A DNA stretch of 64,000 nucleotides from Candidatus Pantoea floridensis (GTDB lineage Bacteria; Pseudomonadota; Gammaproteobacteria; Enterobacterales; Enterobacteriaceae). The stretch is taken from NCBI RefSeq assembly GCF_900215435.1, contig NZ_OCMY01000001.1:1488001-1552000 (forward strand), written 5' to 3'. A program made the translations under genes and the position numbers. The notes beneath the pieces were generated by a model, which had not been told where the DNA came from, did no database searches, and worked only from the letters and a program-made list of their open reading frames with translations. How positions within the stretch are numbered: the first letter of the stretch is position 1; each line of letters starts with the position of its first letter. Shown one piece after another: positions 26,980-36,272 of this stretch.

Positions 26980-28173
26980 TTACATCACCGCAGCAAAGGC
27001 TTCGGCCACCTGATTGACGTTACGGCTGTTAAGACCCGCAACGCACATGCGGCCGCTGGCAATCAGATACACACCAAACTCATCGCGCAGGCGATCAACC
27101 TGCTGGGCGCTCAAGCCGGTATAGCTGAACATACCGCGCTGCTTCAGCAGGTAATCAAAGTTTTGCCCCGGCAGCTTAGCGCGTAATACTTCCACCAGCG
27201 CCTGACGCATTTCGATAATGCGCAAACGCATTGCTTCCACTTCAGCCAGCCAGTTGGTCAGCAGCGCTTCGTCGTTCAGTACGCATGAAACCACCTGCGC
27301 GCCAAAGTTGGGTGGGCTGGAGTAGTTACGGCGTACGGTGGCTTTCAGCTGGCCGAGTACGCGCACAGACTCTTCGGCGCTGTCGCAGACGATAGAAAGT
27401 CCGCCAACGCGCTCGCCGTAAAGCGAGAAGATTTTAGAGAACGAGTTGCTGACCAGCGCAGGCAGACCGGCTGCAGCAATCGCGCGAATCGCATAGGCAT
27501 CCGCTTCCATTCCCGCACCAAAACCCTGGTACGCGATATCGAGGAACGGAATCAACTCCTGCGCTTTAAGTACGTCGGTGGTTTCATCCCACTGCGCGTT
27601 AGTCAGATCGGCGCCGGTTGGGTTGTGGCAGCATGGATGCAGCAGCACGATGGATTGCTTCGGCAACGTTTTCAGTTTGGCGATGAACGCCTCAAACTGT
27701 ACGCCGTTGGTTTCCGCGTCATACCACGGGTAAGTATTCACCTCGAAACCGGCACCGTTAAAGATCGCGATGTGGTTTTCCCACGTTGGATCGCTCACCC
27801 ACACGTTTGAATGGGGGAAGTAACGTTTCAGGAAATCGGCACCGACTTTCAGCGCGCCTGAACCACCCAGCGTCTGGATTGAGGCAATCCGCCCCGCTTT
27901 CAGCACTGGATGTTCTTTGCCAAACAGCAGCGGCGCAATGGCATTACGGTACGCGTTCAAACCTTCCATCGGCAGATACAGCGATGCCTGATGTGGCTGT
28001 GCCTGCAAGCGCTCTTCCGCTGCGGCAACCGCCTGCAGCTGAGGAATGATGCCCGCTTCGTTGTAATAAAGACCAATGCTCAGATTAACTTTGTTATCGC
28101 GCGGATCTTGTTTGAAGGTTTCCATCAGCGACAGAATCGGATCGCCGGCATAGGCATCAACGTTTTGAAACAC
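26980..28173 (-). CDS. tyrB: Aromatic amino acid aminotransferase
   Basis: 397-aa PLP-dependent class I aminotransferase making tyrosine and phenylalanine (and leucine) from the 2-oxo acids. The PLP lysine is in [17 protein letters not shown]; the diagnostic [12 protein letters not shown] and [12 protein letters not shown] are present. Start chosen: GTG at 28173, nine bases after GGAG, which gives exactly the 397-residue E. coli length ([12 protein letters not shown] aligned with [12 protein letters not shown]). An ATG five codons upstream (28188) has no ribosome site. Own terminator follows. E. coli alr, normally between dnaB and tyrB, is missing. Confidence 0.96.
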   Translation of the reverse strand: MFQNVDAYAGDPILSLMETFKQDPRDNKVNLSIGLYYNEAGIIPQLQAVAAAEERLQAQPHQASLYLPMEGLNAYRNAIAPLLFGKEHPVLKAGRIASIQTLGGSGALKVGADFLKRYFPHSNVWVSDPTWENHIAIFNGAGFEVNTYPWYDAETNGVQFEAFIAKLKTLPKQSIVLLHPCCHNPTGADLTNAQWDETTDVLKAQELIPFLDIAYQGFGAGMEADAYAIRAIAAAGLPALVSNSFSKIFSLYGERVGGLSIVCDSAEESVRVLGQLKATVRRNYSSPPNFGAQVVSCVLNDEALLTNWLAEVEAMRLRIIEMRQALVEVLRAKLPGQNFDYLLKQRGMFSYTGLSAQQVDRLRDEFGVYLIASGRMCVAGLNSRNVNQVAEAFAAVM

Positions 28174-28221
28174 GGTGCAGATCTCCATGATTGTTCTTAA
28201 GTATGAGGTAATGATGCGTCA

Positions 28222-28836
28222 TCAAACCATGTAACGGCCGGGACGATGATTCATTGCGATGATGAGATTAAGGATCACCGCGCCCGCAATTGAGGCCAAC
28301 AGCATCGGCATTGATACCACAAACAGCGAGGCCAGCACCACGCAGGTATCCACCGCCATTTGCAATTTCCCGGCTCGCAGCCCGATACGGTCCTGCAACC
28401 AGAGCGCCAAAATATTGATGCCGCCAAGGCTGGCTTTGTGACGGAACAACACTATAAACCCAATGCCCATCACCACGTTACCGAACAGTGTCGCATAAAA
28501 CGGATTTAGCGCAGAAAAATGCACAAAGAGAGGATGCAGATGCGTAAACAGCGACACAAGGCCCACAGCACAGAAAGTTTTTAGCGTGAATTCCCAGCCC
28601 ATGCGGCGCACGGCCAGCCAGTAAAAAGGCAGATTGATGAGGAAGAACGCGCTGCCGAAGGAGAGCGGCGTCAGGTAGCTAATCAAGAAGGCAATACCTG
28701 CCGAGCTACCGGTCAGCGCGCCCGCCTGTTTCAGCATAATCACGCCAAACGACACCATCAGCGTGCCAAGGACAATTGCCAGCGCATCTTCAATCAGCGA
28801 ATGGGGAACTTTGGTCGGTTGTACAACGTTATCCAT
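28222..28836 (-). CDS. YitT family membrane protein
   Basis: 204-aa integral membrane protein of the YitT (DUF161) family with five to six helices and the conserved GGINILALWLQDRIGLRAGK. Transport function suspected, substrate unknown. It lies 48 bases upstream of tyrB on the same strand and downstream of an Lrp/AsnC regulator gene; shared sequence motifs upstream of it and of the regulator suggest control by that regulator. Confidence 0.9.
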   Translation of the reverse strand: MDNVVQPTKVPHSLIEDALAIVLGTLMVSFGVIMLKQAGALTGSSAGIAFLISYLTPLSFGSAFFLINLPFYWLAVRRMGWEFTLKTFCAVGLVSLFTHLHPLFVHFSALNPFYATLFGNVVMGIGFIVLFRHKASLGGINILALWLQDRIGLRAGKLQMAVDTCVVLASLFVVSMPMLLASIAGAVILNLIIAMNHRPGRYMV

Positions 28837-28995
28837 GGGTTAATCTCATTGCAAATGATGCCCGTCAAATGCAAAAAACGCACCACATCGGCGACGTTTT
28901 GTCACCACCGATGGGTGCCAGTGATTATCCAATTGATAACTAAGGCGCTTTATTGCAGGTTTTTGTGCATCAATTAAGGATAAACCATCAACTTA

Positions 28996-29017
28996 TGCAC
29001 AAATCTATTTTCTGATG
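28996..29017. promoter_or_regulatory. Candidate Lrp-family site upstream of the YitT gene
   Basis: TGCACAAAT immediately followed by CTATTTTCTGATG. The same two words recur upstream of the Lrp-family gene (CTATTTTCTGATG at 29625-29637; TGCACAAAT at 29650-29658). Role as binding sites is inference. Confidence 0.45.
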
Positions 29018-29063
29018 CGCGTTTTTTGCATTAACTCGGCAATTATTGCACCAGATTAGCACA

Positions 29064-29555
29064 TCATGCACTTTTTTGGCGCGTTTTGTGCTGGGGGATG
29101 ATCATCAAACCGTTCTCTTTTAAGCGGCTTAAAACCACGGATGTTTTAACGTGCGCGACGCTTTGATGCCCCGCCACTAGCTGGCTAATCAGCGCGCTTA
29201 ACGACGCTAAATCGGCCACCGCCACTTTCAGTAAATAATCTGCATCGCCGGTAGTTTTGAAGGCATCAACAATAGCGGCTTCTTCTTCCACCATGCGATG
29301 GAAACTCTCTTCATAATCCGGCGTATGATTTTTCAGACGAACTTCAATTAATCCCACCATACCAAGGCCAACTGCATCGGGCGAAAGGCGGGCGTGATAG
29401 CCGAGAATGAGATTCGCCTGTTCAAGATTGATGCGGCGGCGTGAACATTGCGACGCCGAAAGCCCGACTAAATCACTGAGTTCCTGGTTGGTAAGGCGGC
29501 CATTAGATTGTAGTAATGTCAGTATCTTAAGGTCGTGATCGTCTACCTGAGTCAT
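29064..29555 (-). CDS. Lrp/AsnC family transcriptional regulator
   Basis: 163-aa feast/famine regulator: N-terminal HTH (5-60; RLTNQELSDLVGLSASQCSR) and RAM ligand-binding domain (70-150; GDADYLLKVAVADLASL). Such proteins sense amino acids and usually control themselves and an adjacent transporter or catabolic gene; the YitT gene downstream on the same strand is the obvious target. It stands where alr is found in E. coli, together with the YitT gene. Confidence 0.92.
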   Translation of the reverse strand: MTQVDDHDLKILTLLQSNGRLTNQELSDLVGLSASQCSRRRINLEQANLILGYHARLSPDAVGLGMVGLIEVRLKNHTPDYEESFHRMVEEEAAIVDAFKTTGDADYLLKVAVADLASLSALISQLVAGHQSVAHVKTSVVLSRLKENGLMIIPQHKTRQKSA

Positions 29556-29624
29556 TCTGTTTCCACAGCGTTATAGGGTGCGCTTTGCTACAGATAACCC
29601 GATTGAAGGCGGGGTTGTCCAACA

Positions 29625-29668
29625 CTATTTTCTGATGACGTGAAATGCATGCACAAATCGTGCATGCA
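29625..29668. promoter_or_regulatory. Motif and perfect inverted repeat upstream of the Lrp-family gene
   Basis: CTATTTTCTGATG (29625-29637), identical to 29005-29017, is followed by TGCATGCAC (29646-29654) and its exact complement GTGCATGCA (29660-29668) around a 5-base loop. The repeat lies 16 bases past the dnaB stop, so it could alternatively stabilise the dnaB 3' end; it has no U-run. Confidence 0.5.
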
Positions 29669-29683
29669 GGCGCAGAGAAAGGA

Positions 29684-31090
29684 TTATTCGTCGTCGTATT
29701 GCGGGCCAGCGTAGTTATCAAAGCGTGACCACTGGCCGTTAAAGGTCAGGCGTACCGTACCGATCGGGCCGTTACGCTGCTTGCCAAGGATGATCTCAGC
29801 GATGCCTTTCAGATCGCTGTTTTCGTGATAGACCTCATCGCGATAGATAAACATGATCAAGTCGGCGTCCTGCTCGATCGAGCCCGATTCGCGCAGATCC
29901 GAGTTCACCGGGCGTTTATCGGCGCGCTGCTCCAGCGAGCGGTTAAGCTGTGAAAGGGCAACAACCGGCACGTTTAGCTCTTTCGCCAGCGCTTTTAACG
30001 AGCGCGAGATCTCGGCGATCTCCAGCGTACGATTATCCGACAACGACGGCACACGCATCAGCTGCAGGTAGTCGATCATGATCAGGCTCAACCCGCCGTT
30101 TTCACGGAAGATACGACGCGCGCGCGAACGCACTTCGGTGGGCGTCAGGCCAGAAGAATCATCAATAAACATGTTCTTCTTCTCGAGCAAAATCCCCATC
30201 GTCGCGGAGATGCGCGCCCAATCCTCATCTTCCAGCTGGCCGGTACGAATGCGCGTCTGATCCACACGCGAGAGCGACGCCAGCATACGCATCATCAACT
30301 GCTCGCTGGGCATTTCCAGACTGAAAATCAGCACCGGCTTGTCTTGCAACATCGCGGCGTTTTCGCACAGGTTCATGGCGAAGGTGGTTTTGCCCATCGA
30401 GGGGCGCGCCGCCACGATAATCAAGTCTGAGCCCTGCAATCCGGCGGTTTTTTTGTTCAAATCCTGATAACCGGTATCAACACCGGTCACGCCGTCATGC
30501 GGCGTTGAGACCAGTGATTCAATACGCGATACCGTCGCTTCCAGAATCTGCTCAATGTTCTGCGGGCCCTGATCTTTATTGGCGCGCTGCTCGGCAATTT
30601 TGAAGACGTTAGATTCGGCGAAATCGAGCAGATCTTCGCTGCTGCGACCCTGCGGATCGTAACCGGCATCAGCGATCTGGTTCGCCACCGCGATCATTTC
30701 TCGTACTACCGCTCGTTCACGCACGATATCGGCATAAGCACCGATGTTGGCAGCACTTGGTGTATTTTTTGCCAGCTCGGCCAGATAAGCAAAGCCGCCC
30801 GCCATCTCAAGCTCACCGAGTGTTTCCAGTGATTCTGAGAGCGTAATCAGGTCAATCGGCTGGCCCGCTTCGAGTAAACGCTGCATTTCCGTAAAGATTA
30901 AACGGTGCGAGCGGTTAAAGAAGTCGCTGGCGACGACACGTTCTGAGACGTTATCCCAGCGCTGGTTATCCAGCATCAACCCACCGAGCACCGACTGCTC
31001 CGCTTCTATGGAATGCGGTGGCATTTTCACGCCTTCCAGCTGCCGATCGCGGGGTTCGTTCGATTTGTTGGTGGGTTTATTTCCTGCCAT
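29684..31090 (-). CDS. dnaB: Replicative DNA helicase
   Basis: 468-aa hexameric helicase of the replication fork. N-terminal domain (about 25-130, PPHSIEAEQSVLGGLMLD), linker, and RecA-like C-domain with Walker A ARPSMGKTT, Walker B SLIMIDYLQLM and the arginine-finger region. The ATG at 31090 (MAGNKPTNKS) is chosen; longer frames upstream lack homology. Divergent from qor across a 73-bp gap. Confidence 0.98.
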   Translation of the reverse strand: MAGNKPTNKSNEPRDRQLEGVKMPPHSIEAEQSVLGGLMLDNQRWDNVSERVVASDFFNRSHRLIFTEMQRLLEAGQPIDLITLSESLETLGELEMAGGFAYLAELAKNTPSAANIGAYADIVRERAVVREMIAVANQIADAGYDPQGRSSEDLLDFAESNVFKIAEQRANKDQGPQNIEQILEATVSRIESLVSTPHDGVTGVDTGYQDLNKKTAGLQGSDLIIVAARPSMGKTTFAMNLCENAAMLQDKPVLIFSLEMPSEQLMMRMLASLSRVDQTRIRTGQLEDEDWARISATMGILLEKKNMFIDDSSGLTPTEVRSRARRIFRENGGLSLIMIDYLQLMRVPSLSDNRTLEIAEISRSLKALAKELNVPVVALSQLNRSLEQRADKRPVNSDLRESGSIEQDADLIMFIYRDEVYHENSDLKGIAEIILGKQRNGPIGTVRLTFNGQWSRFDNYAGPQYDDE

Positions 31091-31163
31091 AGTGAATGCA
31101 TTACCGATCGTGAAAGGGACGCGCAAGTATACCGTCCCAGGATGAACAATCACAGGAGTCAGA

Positions 31164-32147
31164 ATGGCAAAGCGTATTCAGTTCAACCAACACGGCGGCC
31201 CAGAAGTGCTGCAATGGGCCGATTTCGAGTTAGCCGATCCCGCCGAGCATGAAGTGCAGGTGGAAAATAAGGCGATTGGCATTAACTACATTGATACCTA
31301 CGTACGCAGCGGCCTGTATCCGGTGGCGGCGTTGCCATCGGGCCTGGGCACCGAGGCCGCGGGTGTGGTGAAGCGCGTGGGATCAAAAGTGACGCGATTC
31401 AAAGCAGGCGACCGCGTGGTGTATTGCCAGGCGACGTTGGGTGCCTACAGTGAAGCGCACAATGTGGCAGAAGACCGCCTGGTGATCCTGCCAGACAGCA
31501 TCAGCTTTGAGCAAGGCGCGGCCTCTTTCCTCAAAGGTTTAACCGTGCAGTATCTGCTACGCCAAACCTACAAAGTGAAAGCCGACGAAATCTTCCTGTT
31601 CCACGCCGCGGCCGGTGGCGTCGGTTTGATTGCCTGCCAGTGGGCGAAAGCGCTGGGCGCACACCTGATAGGTACCGTGGGTTCGGCCGAGAAAGCGCAG
31701 ATTGCAAAAGATGCGGGTGCGTGGGCCACCATTAACTATCGTGAAGAGGATATTGCGAAACGCGTAAGCGAATTAACCAAGGGCGAGAAGGTCGCGGTGG
31801 TGTATGACTCAGTAGGGAAAGATACCTGGGAACCTTCGCTGGATAGCCTGCGCCGCCACGGATTGATGGTGAGCTTTGGTAATGCCTCGGGTCCGGTGAC
31901 CGGAATCGATCTCGGCATATTGAATAAGAAAGGCTCGCTATTCGTTACCCGACCTTCCCTGTTTGGCTATATCACCAACCGGGAAGAGCTCGACGCCGCC
32001 AGTAATGAGTTGTTCTCACTGATCGCCAGCCGGGCAATTCAGCTTAACGTACCTGAGCAGCAGAAATTTGCCTTAAGCGATGCGGTACGTGCGCATCAGG
32101 TGCTGGAAAGCCGTGCAACACAGGGTTCAAGTCTGCTAATTCCCTGA
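31164..32147 (+). CDS. qor: NADPH quinone oxidoreductase
   Basis: 327-aa zinc-free medium-chain reductase of the QOR family, reducing quinones with NADPH. The coenzyme-binding loop is HAAAGGVGLIACQWAKALGA; the N-terminal GINYIDTYVRSGLYP is a family signature, and the cysteines that bind zinc in related dehydrogenases are absent. Divergent from dnaB as in E. coli. Strong terminator follows. Confidence 0.97.
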   Translation: MAKRIQFNQHGGPEVLQWADFELADPAEHEVQVENKAIGINYIDTYVRSGLYPVAALPSGLGTEAAGVVKRVGSKVTRFKAGDRVVYCQATLGAYSEAHNVAEDRLVILPDSISFEQGAASFLKGLTVQYLLRQTYKVKADEIFLFHAAAGGVGLIACQWAKALGAHLIGTVGSAEKAQIAKDAGAWATINYREEDIAKRVSELTKGEKVAVVYDSVGKDTWEPSLDSLRRHGLMVSFGNASGPVTGIDLGILNKKGSLFVTRPSLFGYITNREELDAASNELFSLIASRAIQLNVPEQQKFALSDAVRAHQVLESRATQGSSLLIP

Positions 32148-32162
32148 TCGCTAAAAGCAAAC

Positions 32163-32192
32163 GGGGCTTCCCGTAGGAAGCCCCTTTTTCTT
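32163..32192 (+). terminator. Terminator after qor
   Basis: GGGGCTTCC (32163-32171) and GGAAGCCCC (32176-32184) around CGTA, then CTTTTTCTTTCTTTTTT-type pyrimidine run. Confidence 0.93.
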
Positions 32193-32342
32193 TCTTTTTT
32201 ATAGTTCGCGCTGGTGTAGGGACAGCGGCGATGAATTCGTGTTGAAACAACGCCAATCATCCTGGCAGAAAACATAAGTAAAAAATATGTTTAATTGCGA
32301 AATTGGTCTAAGCAATGTCTGAGTCTGTGATCTTTCCCGCAA

Positions 32343-32609
32343 TTACCGCCAACCATTTCTCTCTAACTTACTGATTTTTCTTTTCAGCCTGTTTAATTTC
32401 GCCTCACCCGAGGGCGTGTTAAATGCGCGATAGAGCCATACGGTGATAACCGCCAGCACCAGCCATGGTAACAATTTAATAACAACTGCCAGCAGGCCGC
32501 CGAGGAACATAAAGACGGTGGCAACAATCAATGCGGCGATAACACCAAGCAATGAAACGCCGGTGAGTAACAGCATTAGAAAAAAGCCGAGAACAAAGAG
32601 AATTTCCAC
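32343..32609 (-). CDS. pspG: Phage shock protein G
   Basis: 88-aa inner-membrane effector of the phage-shock response. Two to three hydrophobic segments (EILFVLGFFLMLLLTGVSLL; AALIVATVFMFLGGLLAVVI) collinear with E. coli PspG (80 aa), and a longer basic C-terminus (KLNRLKRKISKLERNG). The start is GTG at 32609, with AGGAG seven bases upstream. A textbook sigma-54 promoter lies 35-50 bases upstream, supporting PspF control. Confidence 0.94.
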   Translation of the reverse strand: MEILFVLGFFLMLLLTGVSLLGVIAALIVATVFMFLGGLLAVVIKLLPWLVLAVITVWLYRAFNTPSGEAKLNRLKRKISKLERNGWR

Positions 32610-32643
32610 GAAGGTGCTCCTGTGTGAGTAACTTCAGGAGTAT

Positions 32644-32659
32644 TACAAGATGCGTGCCA
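32644..32659 (-). promoter_or_regulatory. Sigma-54 promoter of pspG
   Basis: On the minus strand TGGCACGCATCTTGTA matches the -24/-12 consensus TGGCACG-N4-TTGCW except one base. Position relative to pspG agrees with the E. coli arrangement. Confidence 0.92.
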
Positions 32660-32787
32660 ACTCGTAAATGCACTAACTATTTCAAAGTATTGAAGTGAAG
32701 ATCCATGGGCGAATGAGCACGTGCTGAAAATAGCCAACTTGTGGTGTGGAAAAAACCATATCTCAAGAATTGTCGTGCTATTTGTCT

Positions 32788-32855
32788 GGTGCGCATTAAT
32801 GCGCACCCTACCAAAACCCAGCTATATCCACGTAGGGGCACCCTTCATGGTGACC
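32788..32855. repeat. REP-like element, family A
   Basis: GGTGCGCATTAATGCGCACC (32788-32807) plus CCTAC, then after 20 bases GTAGGGGCACC and CTTCATGGTGACC (32832-32855), the two family-A modules in the reverse order of 3101-3196. It lies between pspG and the dusA 3' end. Confidence 0.8.
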
Positions 32856-32869
32856 TTACCCAACAATGG

Positions 32870-33868
32870 TTAAAGCGCTTCCTGCGGGATTTTATCCGCA
32901 ACTAAGGCTAGCGCCGCTTCCAGCACCCGCACATCGGCACCGGTTTTGTGGGCGTTTTCACTCAGATAACGACGCCACTGGCGAGCGCCTGGGATGCCCT
33001 GGAACAGGCCGAGCATATGGCGCGTGACGTGTCCCAAGTACGTACCTTTCGACAGTTCCGCTTCAATATAGGGGTACATCGAACGCACCACCGCTACCGG
33101 ATCGACCTGCGGTACATCACGACCAAACAGCTCGCGGTCGACCTGCGCCAGAATGCCCGGATTCTGATAGGCTTCGCGGCCCATCATCACGCCATCCATG
33201 TGCTGCAGATGAAGTTTGGCTTCTTCCAGCGTTTTTATGCCGCCGTTGATCGCCATGGTTAGCGTTGGAAAATCACGTTTCAGCTGATAAACGCGTGGAT
33301 AATCCAGCGGCGGAATTTCGCGATTCTCTTTTGGGCTCAAACCCGACAGCCAGGCTTTGCGCGCGTGGATAATGAAGGTATCGCAGCCGCCCTGCTGCGC
33401 CACGGTGCCAATAAAATCACACAGGAATTCATAACTATCCTGCTCGTCAATGCCGATTCGGGTTTTTACCGTTACCGGAATGCTCACGACATCGCGCATC
33501 GCTTTAATACAATCGGCGACCAACGCAGCATCCGCCATCAGGCAGGCACCAAAACGCCCGTTCTGAACGCGGTCCGAGGGACAACCGACGTTCAGGTTGA
33601 TCTCATCGTAGCCACGCGCTTCTGCTAGTCTGGCGCACTGTGCCAGTGCGGCGGGATCGCTGCCCCCAAGTTGCAGCGCCAGAGGATGTTCATCCTCGCT
33701 GTAGGCCAGATAGTCGCCTTTACCGTGAATGATGGCACCCGTGGTCACCATTTCGGTATACAGCAGGGTATCGCCGCTCAGCTTGCGATGAAAATACCGA
33801 CAGTGGCGATCGGTCCAGTCAAGCATCGGGGCAATTGAAAAACGTTGCGAGGAGAAAGTATCGGTCAT
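32870..33868 (-). CDS. dusA: tRNA-dihydrouridine(20/20a) synthase
   Basis: 332-aa FMN-dependent enzyme reducing U20/U20a in the tRNA D-loop. The TIM-barrel N-domain has [14 protein letters not shown], the catalytic-Cys region [16 protein letters not shown] and KTRIGID; a small helical C-domain (about 250-332) follows. Neighbours are as in E. coli (pspG, zur region). Full length. Confidence 0.97.
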   Translation of the reverse strand: MTDTFSSQRFSIAPMLDWTDRHCRYFHRKLSGDTLLYTEMVTTGAIIHGKGDYLAYSEDEHPLALQLGGSDPAALAQCARLAEARGYDEINLNVGCPSDRVQNGRFGACLMADAALVADCIKAMRDVVSIPVTVKTRIGIDEQDSYEFLCDFIGTVAQQGGCDTFIIHARKAWLSGLSPKENREIPPLDYPRVYQLKRDFPTLTMAINGGIKTLEEAKLHLQHMDGVMMGREAYQNPGILAQVDRELFGRDVPQVDPVAVVRSMYPYIEAELSKGTYLGHVTRHMLGLFQGIPGARQWRRYLSENAHKTGADVRVLEAALALVADKIPQEAL

Positions 33869-33928
33869 GAAACGCAGTAAATCCGCAGTAGTTAAGTGAT
33901 GAGAAACTGCGCAATCATATCACAGCAG

Positions 33929-33951
33929 AACGGGCGGCACAGCCGCCCGTT
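33929..33951 (-). terminator. Hairpin between the TraF_2 gene and dusA
   Basis: A perfect 10-bp stem AACGGGCGGC/GCCGCCCGTT around ACA, 25 bases after the TraF_2-family stop. The following bases are only moderately U-rich. Confidence 0.65.
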
Positions 33952-33976
33952 ATCAGGAGTAACCGTTGAGTGAGGA

Positions 33977-35227
33977 TTAGAAGTTAAACCCAAGCTGCAA
34001 CATTGCACCCACGGTATTGTCTTTGCCCACTGAACCGGCCAGATCCAGATGAACCGTATTGTTGAACGGCGATATGCCCAAACCTGCGGTAACTACGTCG
34101 GTATCATTCGATTTCAGATCGGCACGATAACCGGCGCGCAGCGCCAGCCAATCCAGCACGCGATACTCTGCACCTACGCCGGCATACTGGCTGGACTCTT
34201 CTGATTTGAAGCGCTTGGTTTCTGTCAGGTCAACATCACCCGCCAGGGTAAACGGCCCGTTATTCCACGCGAGGCCAGTCGTGACCAGCGGACGAATTTG
34301 ATAGGTATCGCGATAACCGTTTACTTCTTTAGTATCGATATCACGCGAGATTAAGTTCTGCCCCGTCACACCGAAAGTCCAGTTATCAGCAAAATCAGTG
34401 GCAACACCGGCATCCACGTTAAACCCGGTATCGCTGCTGCGATAACGGCTGCTGTTGATGTCGCTCTTGTCGTAGTTATAGATACTGGCGGTGTAGTTAT
34501 ACAGCCAGGTTTTCTGCAGTTTTGGCGTGATACCAACAGAAACCGGATGGCCGGCAATAGAGAACTCATGCGCCACTGATACACCATAATCGGTGATTAA
34601 CGCCGCCAGGCCGTTAGCGCTGGAACGCAATTTGTCCTCATCGCCCGGCACAGGAATAACGGTACCGTTAGCAACACCACGCAGATAGGCGATGTCGCTA
34701 TCCGCGATGTTGGCACGTACGTGCGCAGTTCCATAGGCCTTAGTGATAAACGCAAAAGGCAAGGTTTCATTGGGAACGGTGACGGCCAGCGCCACACCCG
34801 CAGTTCCATTGGCTTTATTGCCGCGAAGATCGCTAAGCTGGTTAGCCACATCACCTGCAGCCGCTTTCAGCTGTGGATAACCATTGAGGTAATCCGCAAA
34901 AGTGAGGTTATCAATCACGTCCTGATAACGATCGACGCTATCCGTGATGTCATCAACGCGGTCGATCAATTTGTCTTTGTCAGTAACCTGTGCGCCAGCT
35001 GAAGGGAAAATGATGCTGACGTTATCTTCCGGCTGAGCTTTCGTCATCAATGCTGGGTTAGCCAGCACCGCAGAACTCCAGGTGGAAGAAGCTACGCCTG
35101 TTCCTCCCATGGCATCATTGCGTGCGTCATACCATGTGCCTGCTGCTAAAGCTGAAGAAGAAATAAATACCGCATTCAAACCAACAAGATAAGCAACTTT
35201 TTTGTGCCTGAATAGTGTCTTCACCAT
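33977..35227 (-). CDS. TraF_2 (F-plasmid TraF-like) family outer-membrane protein
   Basis: 416-aa protein with a signal peptide (VGLNAVFISSSALA, cleavage near residue 28), then AMGGTGVASSTWSSAVLANP, typical of the conjugal-transfer TraF_2/OmpP1-like beta-barrel families. A coiled region with repeated Asp/Val (DKLIDRVDDITDSVDRYQDV, about 80-100) precedes a strand-rich C-terminus ending LQLGFNF. Despite the family name no conjugation genes are nearby, so a chromosomal outer-membrane transporter or structural role is more likely. ATG at 35227 opens the signal peptide. Confidence 0.82.
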   Translation of the reverse strand: MVKTLFRHKKVAYLVGLNAVFISSSALAAGTWYDARNDAMGGTGVASSTWSSAVLANPALMTKAQPEDNVSIIFPSAGAQVTDKDKLIDRVDDITDSVDRYQDVIDNLTFADYLNGYPQLKAAAGDVANQLSDLRGNKANGTAGVALAVTVPNETLPFAFITKAYGTAHVRANIADSDIAYLRGVANGTVIPVPGDEDKLRSSANGLAALITDYGVSVAHEFSIAGHPVSVGITPKLQKTWLYNYTASIYNYDKSDINSSRYRSSDTGFNVDAGVATDFADNWTFGVTGQNLISRDIDTKEVNGYRDTYQIRPLVTTGLAWNNGPFTLAGDVDLTETKRFKSEESSQYAGVGAEYRVLDWLALRAGYRADLKSNDTDVVTAGLGISPFNNTVHLDLAGSVGKDNTVGAMLQLGFNF

Positions 35228-35679
35228 GAGCCTGCCATCACCTTTGAAATGTCGCTGAGCCACTCACCGACGGAACAGTTTAGTTAGCCGCTATTCTGAA
35301 CCATGGCTAACGCTTCATTGCTGTGAATTGAAAGGAAATAGCACTGCTATTCGCAGAATTGGATGCTTTCACACCATTCCGCTGTGTTTTTATGCAGAAA
35401 AATTAACAGTGTTTAAATTGATACCAGAAATTACTTAAGACCTTTTGAACCATAGACGCTAACCTGGTGAGTTGCAAAGCAAAATCCCAGCGGCCGTTGC
35501 CTTGGCTACATAGAGGTTTACATCGGGAAAATGGGCAAAAACTGAAGGTCAATACAAAGTGGAACGGTAACAAATTGATTAACCGGTTTTTTTAGCAGAA
35601 AACACGCCTAAAAAAGCAATAACAGCAGTAGAAAAAATTGTGTGATAAAATAACATAACCTGCAACCCGGAGAATGCTC
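35228..35679. other. 452-bp divergent regulatory gap, no gene seen
   Basis: The region upstream of both the TraF_2-family gene and zur is AT-rich. Apart from a Zur-like dyad close to zur and a small AATAGC/GCTATT dyad at 35337-35351, no structure was recognised. Confidence 0.5.
35641..35655. promoter_or_regulatory. Zur-box-like dyad upstream of zur
   Basis: TGTGATAAAATAACA: arms TGTGAT and ATAACA differ by one base from a perfect dyad and resemble the Zur-box core (TGTTATAATATAACA). It ends 24 bases before the zur start. Autoregulation is inference. Confidence 0.45.
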
Positions 35680-36201
35680 ATGTCTAACCTCACGCCCGAA
35701 CAGCTGCTTACCCAGGCTGAATCACTCTGCCTTGACCGCGGCGTGCGCCTTACTACTCAGCGCGCTGAAGTATTGCGTCTGATGGCTGAGCAAAATGGAT
35801 CAATTAGCGCTTACGACCTGCTGGATCAGCTGCGCGTCAGTGAACCTCAAGCCAAACCGCCCACGATTTATCGTGCACTGGATTTTCTGCTGGAGCAGGG
35901 ATTCATTCACCGCGTGGAATCGAATAATAGCTATGTGGTTTGCCACCATTTCGACGAACCAGCGCACACTTCTGTGATGCTGGTGTGTGATGGCTGCGCG
36001 GCGGTAAGTGAAAAGCATGCACATGGAGTGGAAAAAACCATTGCGACACTGGCAGATCAGGCGGGGTTTTCACTGCGTCATACGGTGATTGAAGCACATG
36101 GCTTATGCGAGAATTGCACGGAAGTTGCGGCTTGTACGCGGCATGATAGTTGCGAACACGACCATCAGAGTGAGAGTAAAAAGCGGGTGAGAAAGGCTTA
36201 A
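35680..36201 (+). CDS. zur: Zinc uptake regulator Zur
   Basis: 173-aa Fur-family repressor sensing zinc. The winged HTH (about 25-90; ISAYDLLDQLRVSEPQAKPP, then TIYRALDFLLEQGFIHRVE) precedes the zinc/dimerisation domain with CHHFDEPAH, CDGC, and CENC...C ligands. The tail is His/Lys-rich (CEHDHQSESKKRVRKA). The ATG at 35680 is preferred over 35674 because CCGGAG is then about seven bases away. Confidence 0.97.
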   Translation: MSNLTPEQLLTQAESLCLDRGVRLTTQRAEVLRLMAEQNGSISAYDLLDQLRVSEPQAKPPTIYRALDFLLEQGFIHRVESNNSYVVCHHFDEPAHTSVMLVCDGCAAVSEKHAHGVEKTIATLADQAGFSLRHTVIEAHGLCENCTEVAACTRHDSCEHDHQSESKKRVRKA

Positions 36202-36272
36202 TTGGCACTTCCTTGTGCCGACCCGATCATAATGATCGGTGGGTAGGAGCATCGTCCTTAATAAGACGTCGA

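Noticed and set aside
33977..35227. Conjugation module suggested by the TraF_2 match
   Set aside because: No other transfer, pilus or relaxase gene is present; the family name is historical.
36223..36239. Symmetrical CCGATCATAATGATCGG between zur and yjbJ considered as a terminator or operator
   Set aside because: No U-run on either strand, and its convergent position makes an operator unlikely; left as an unexplained dyad.
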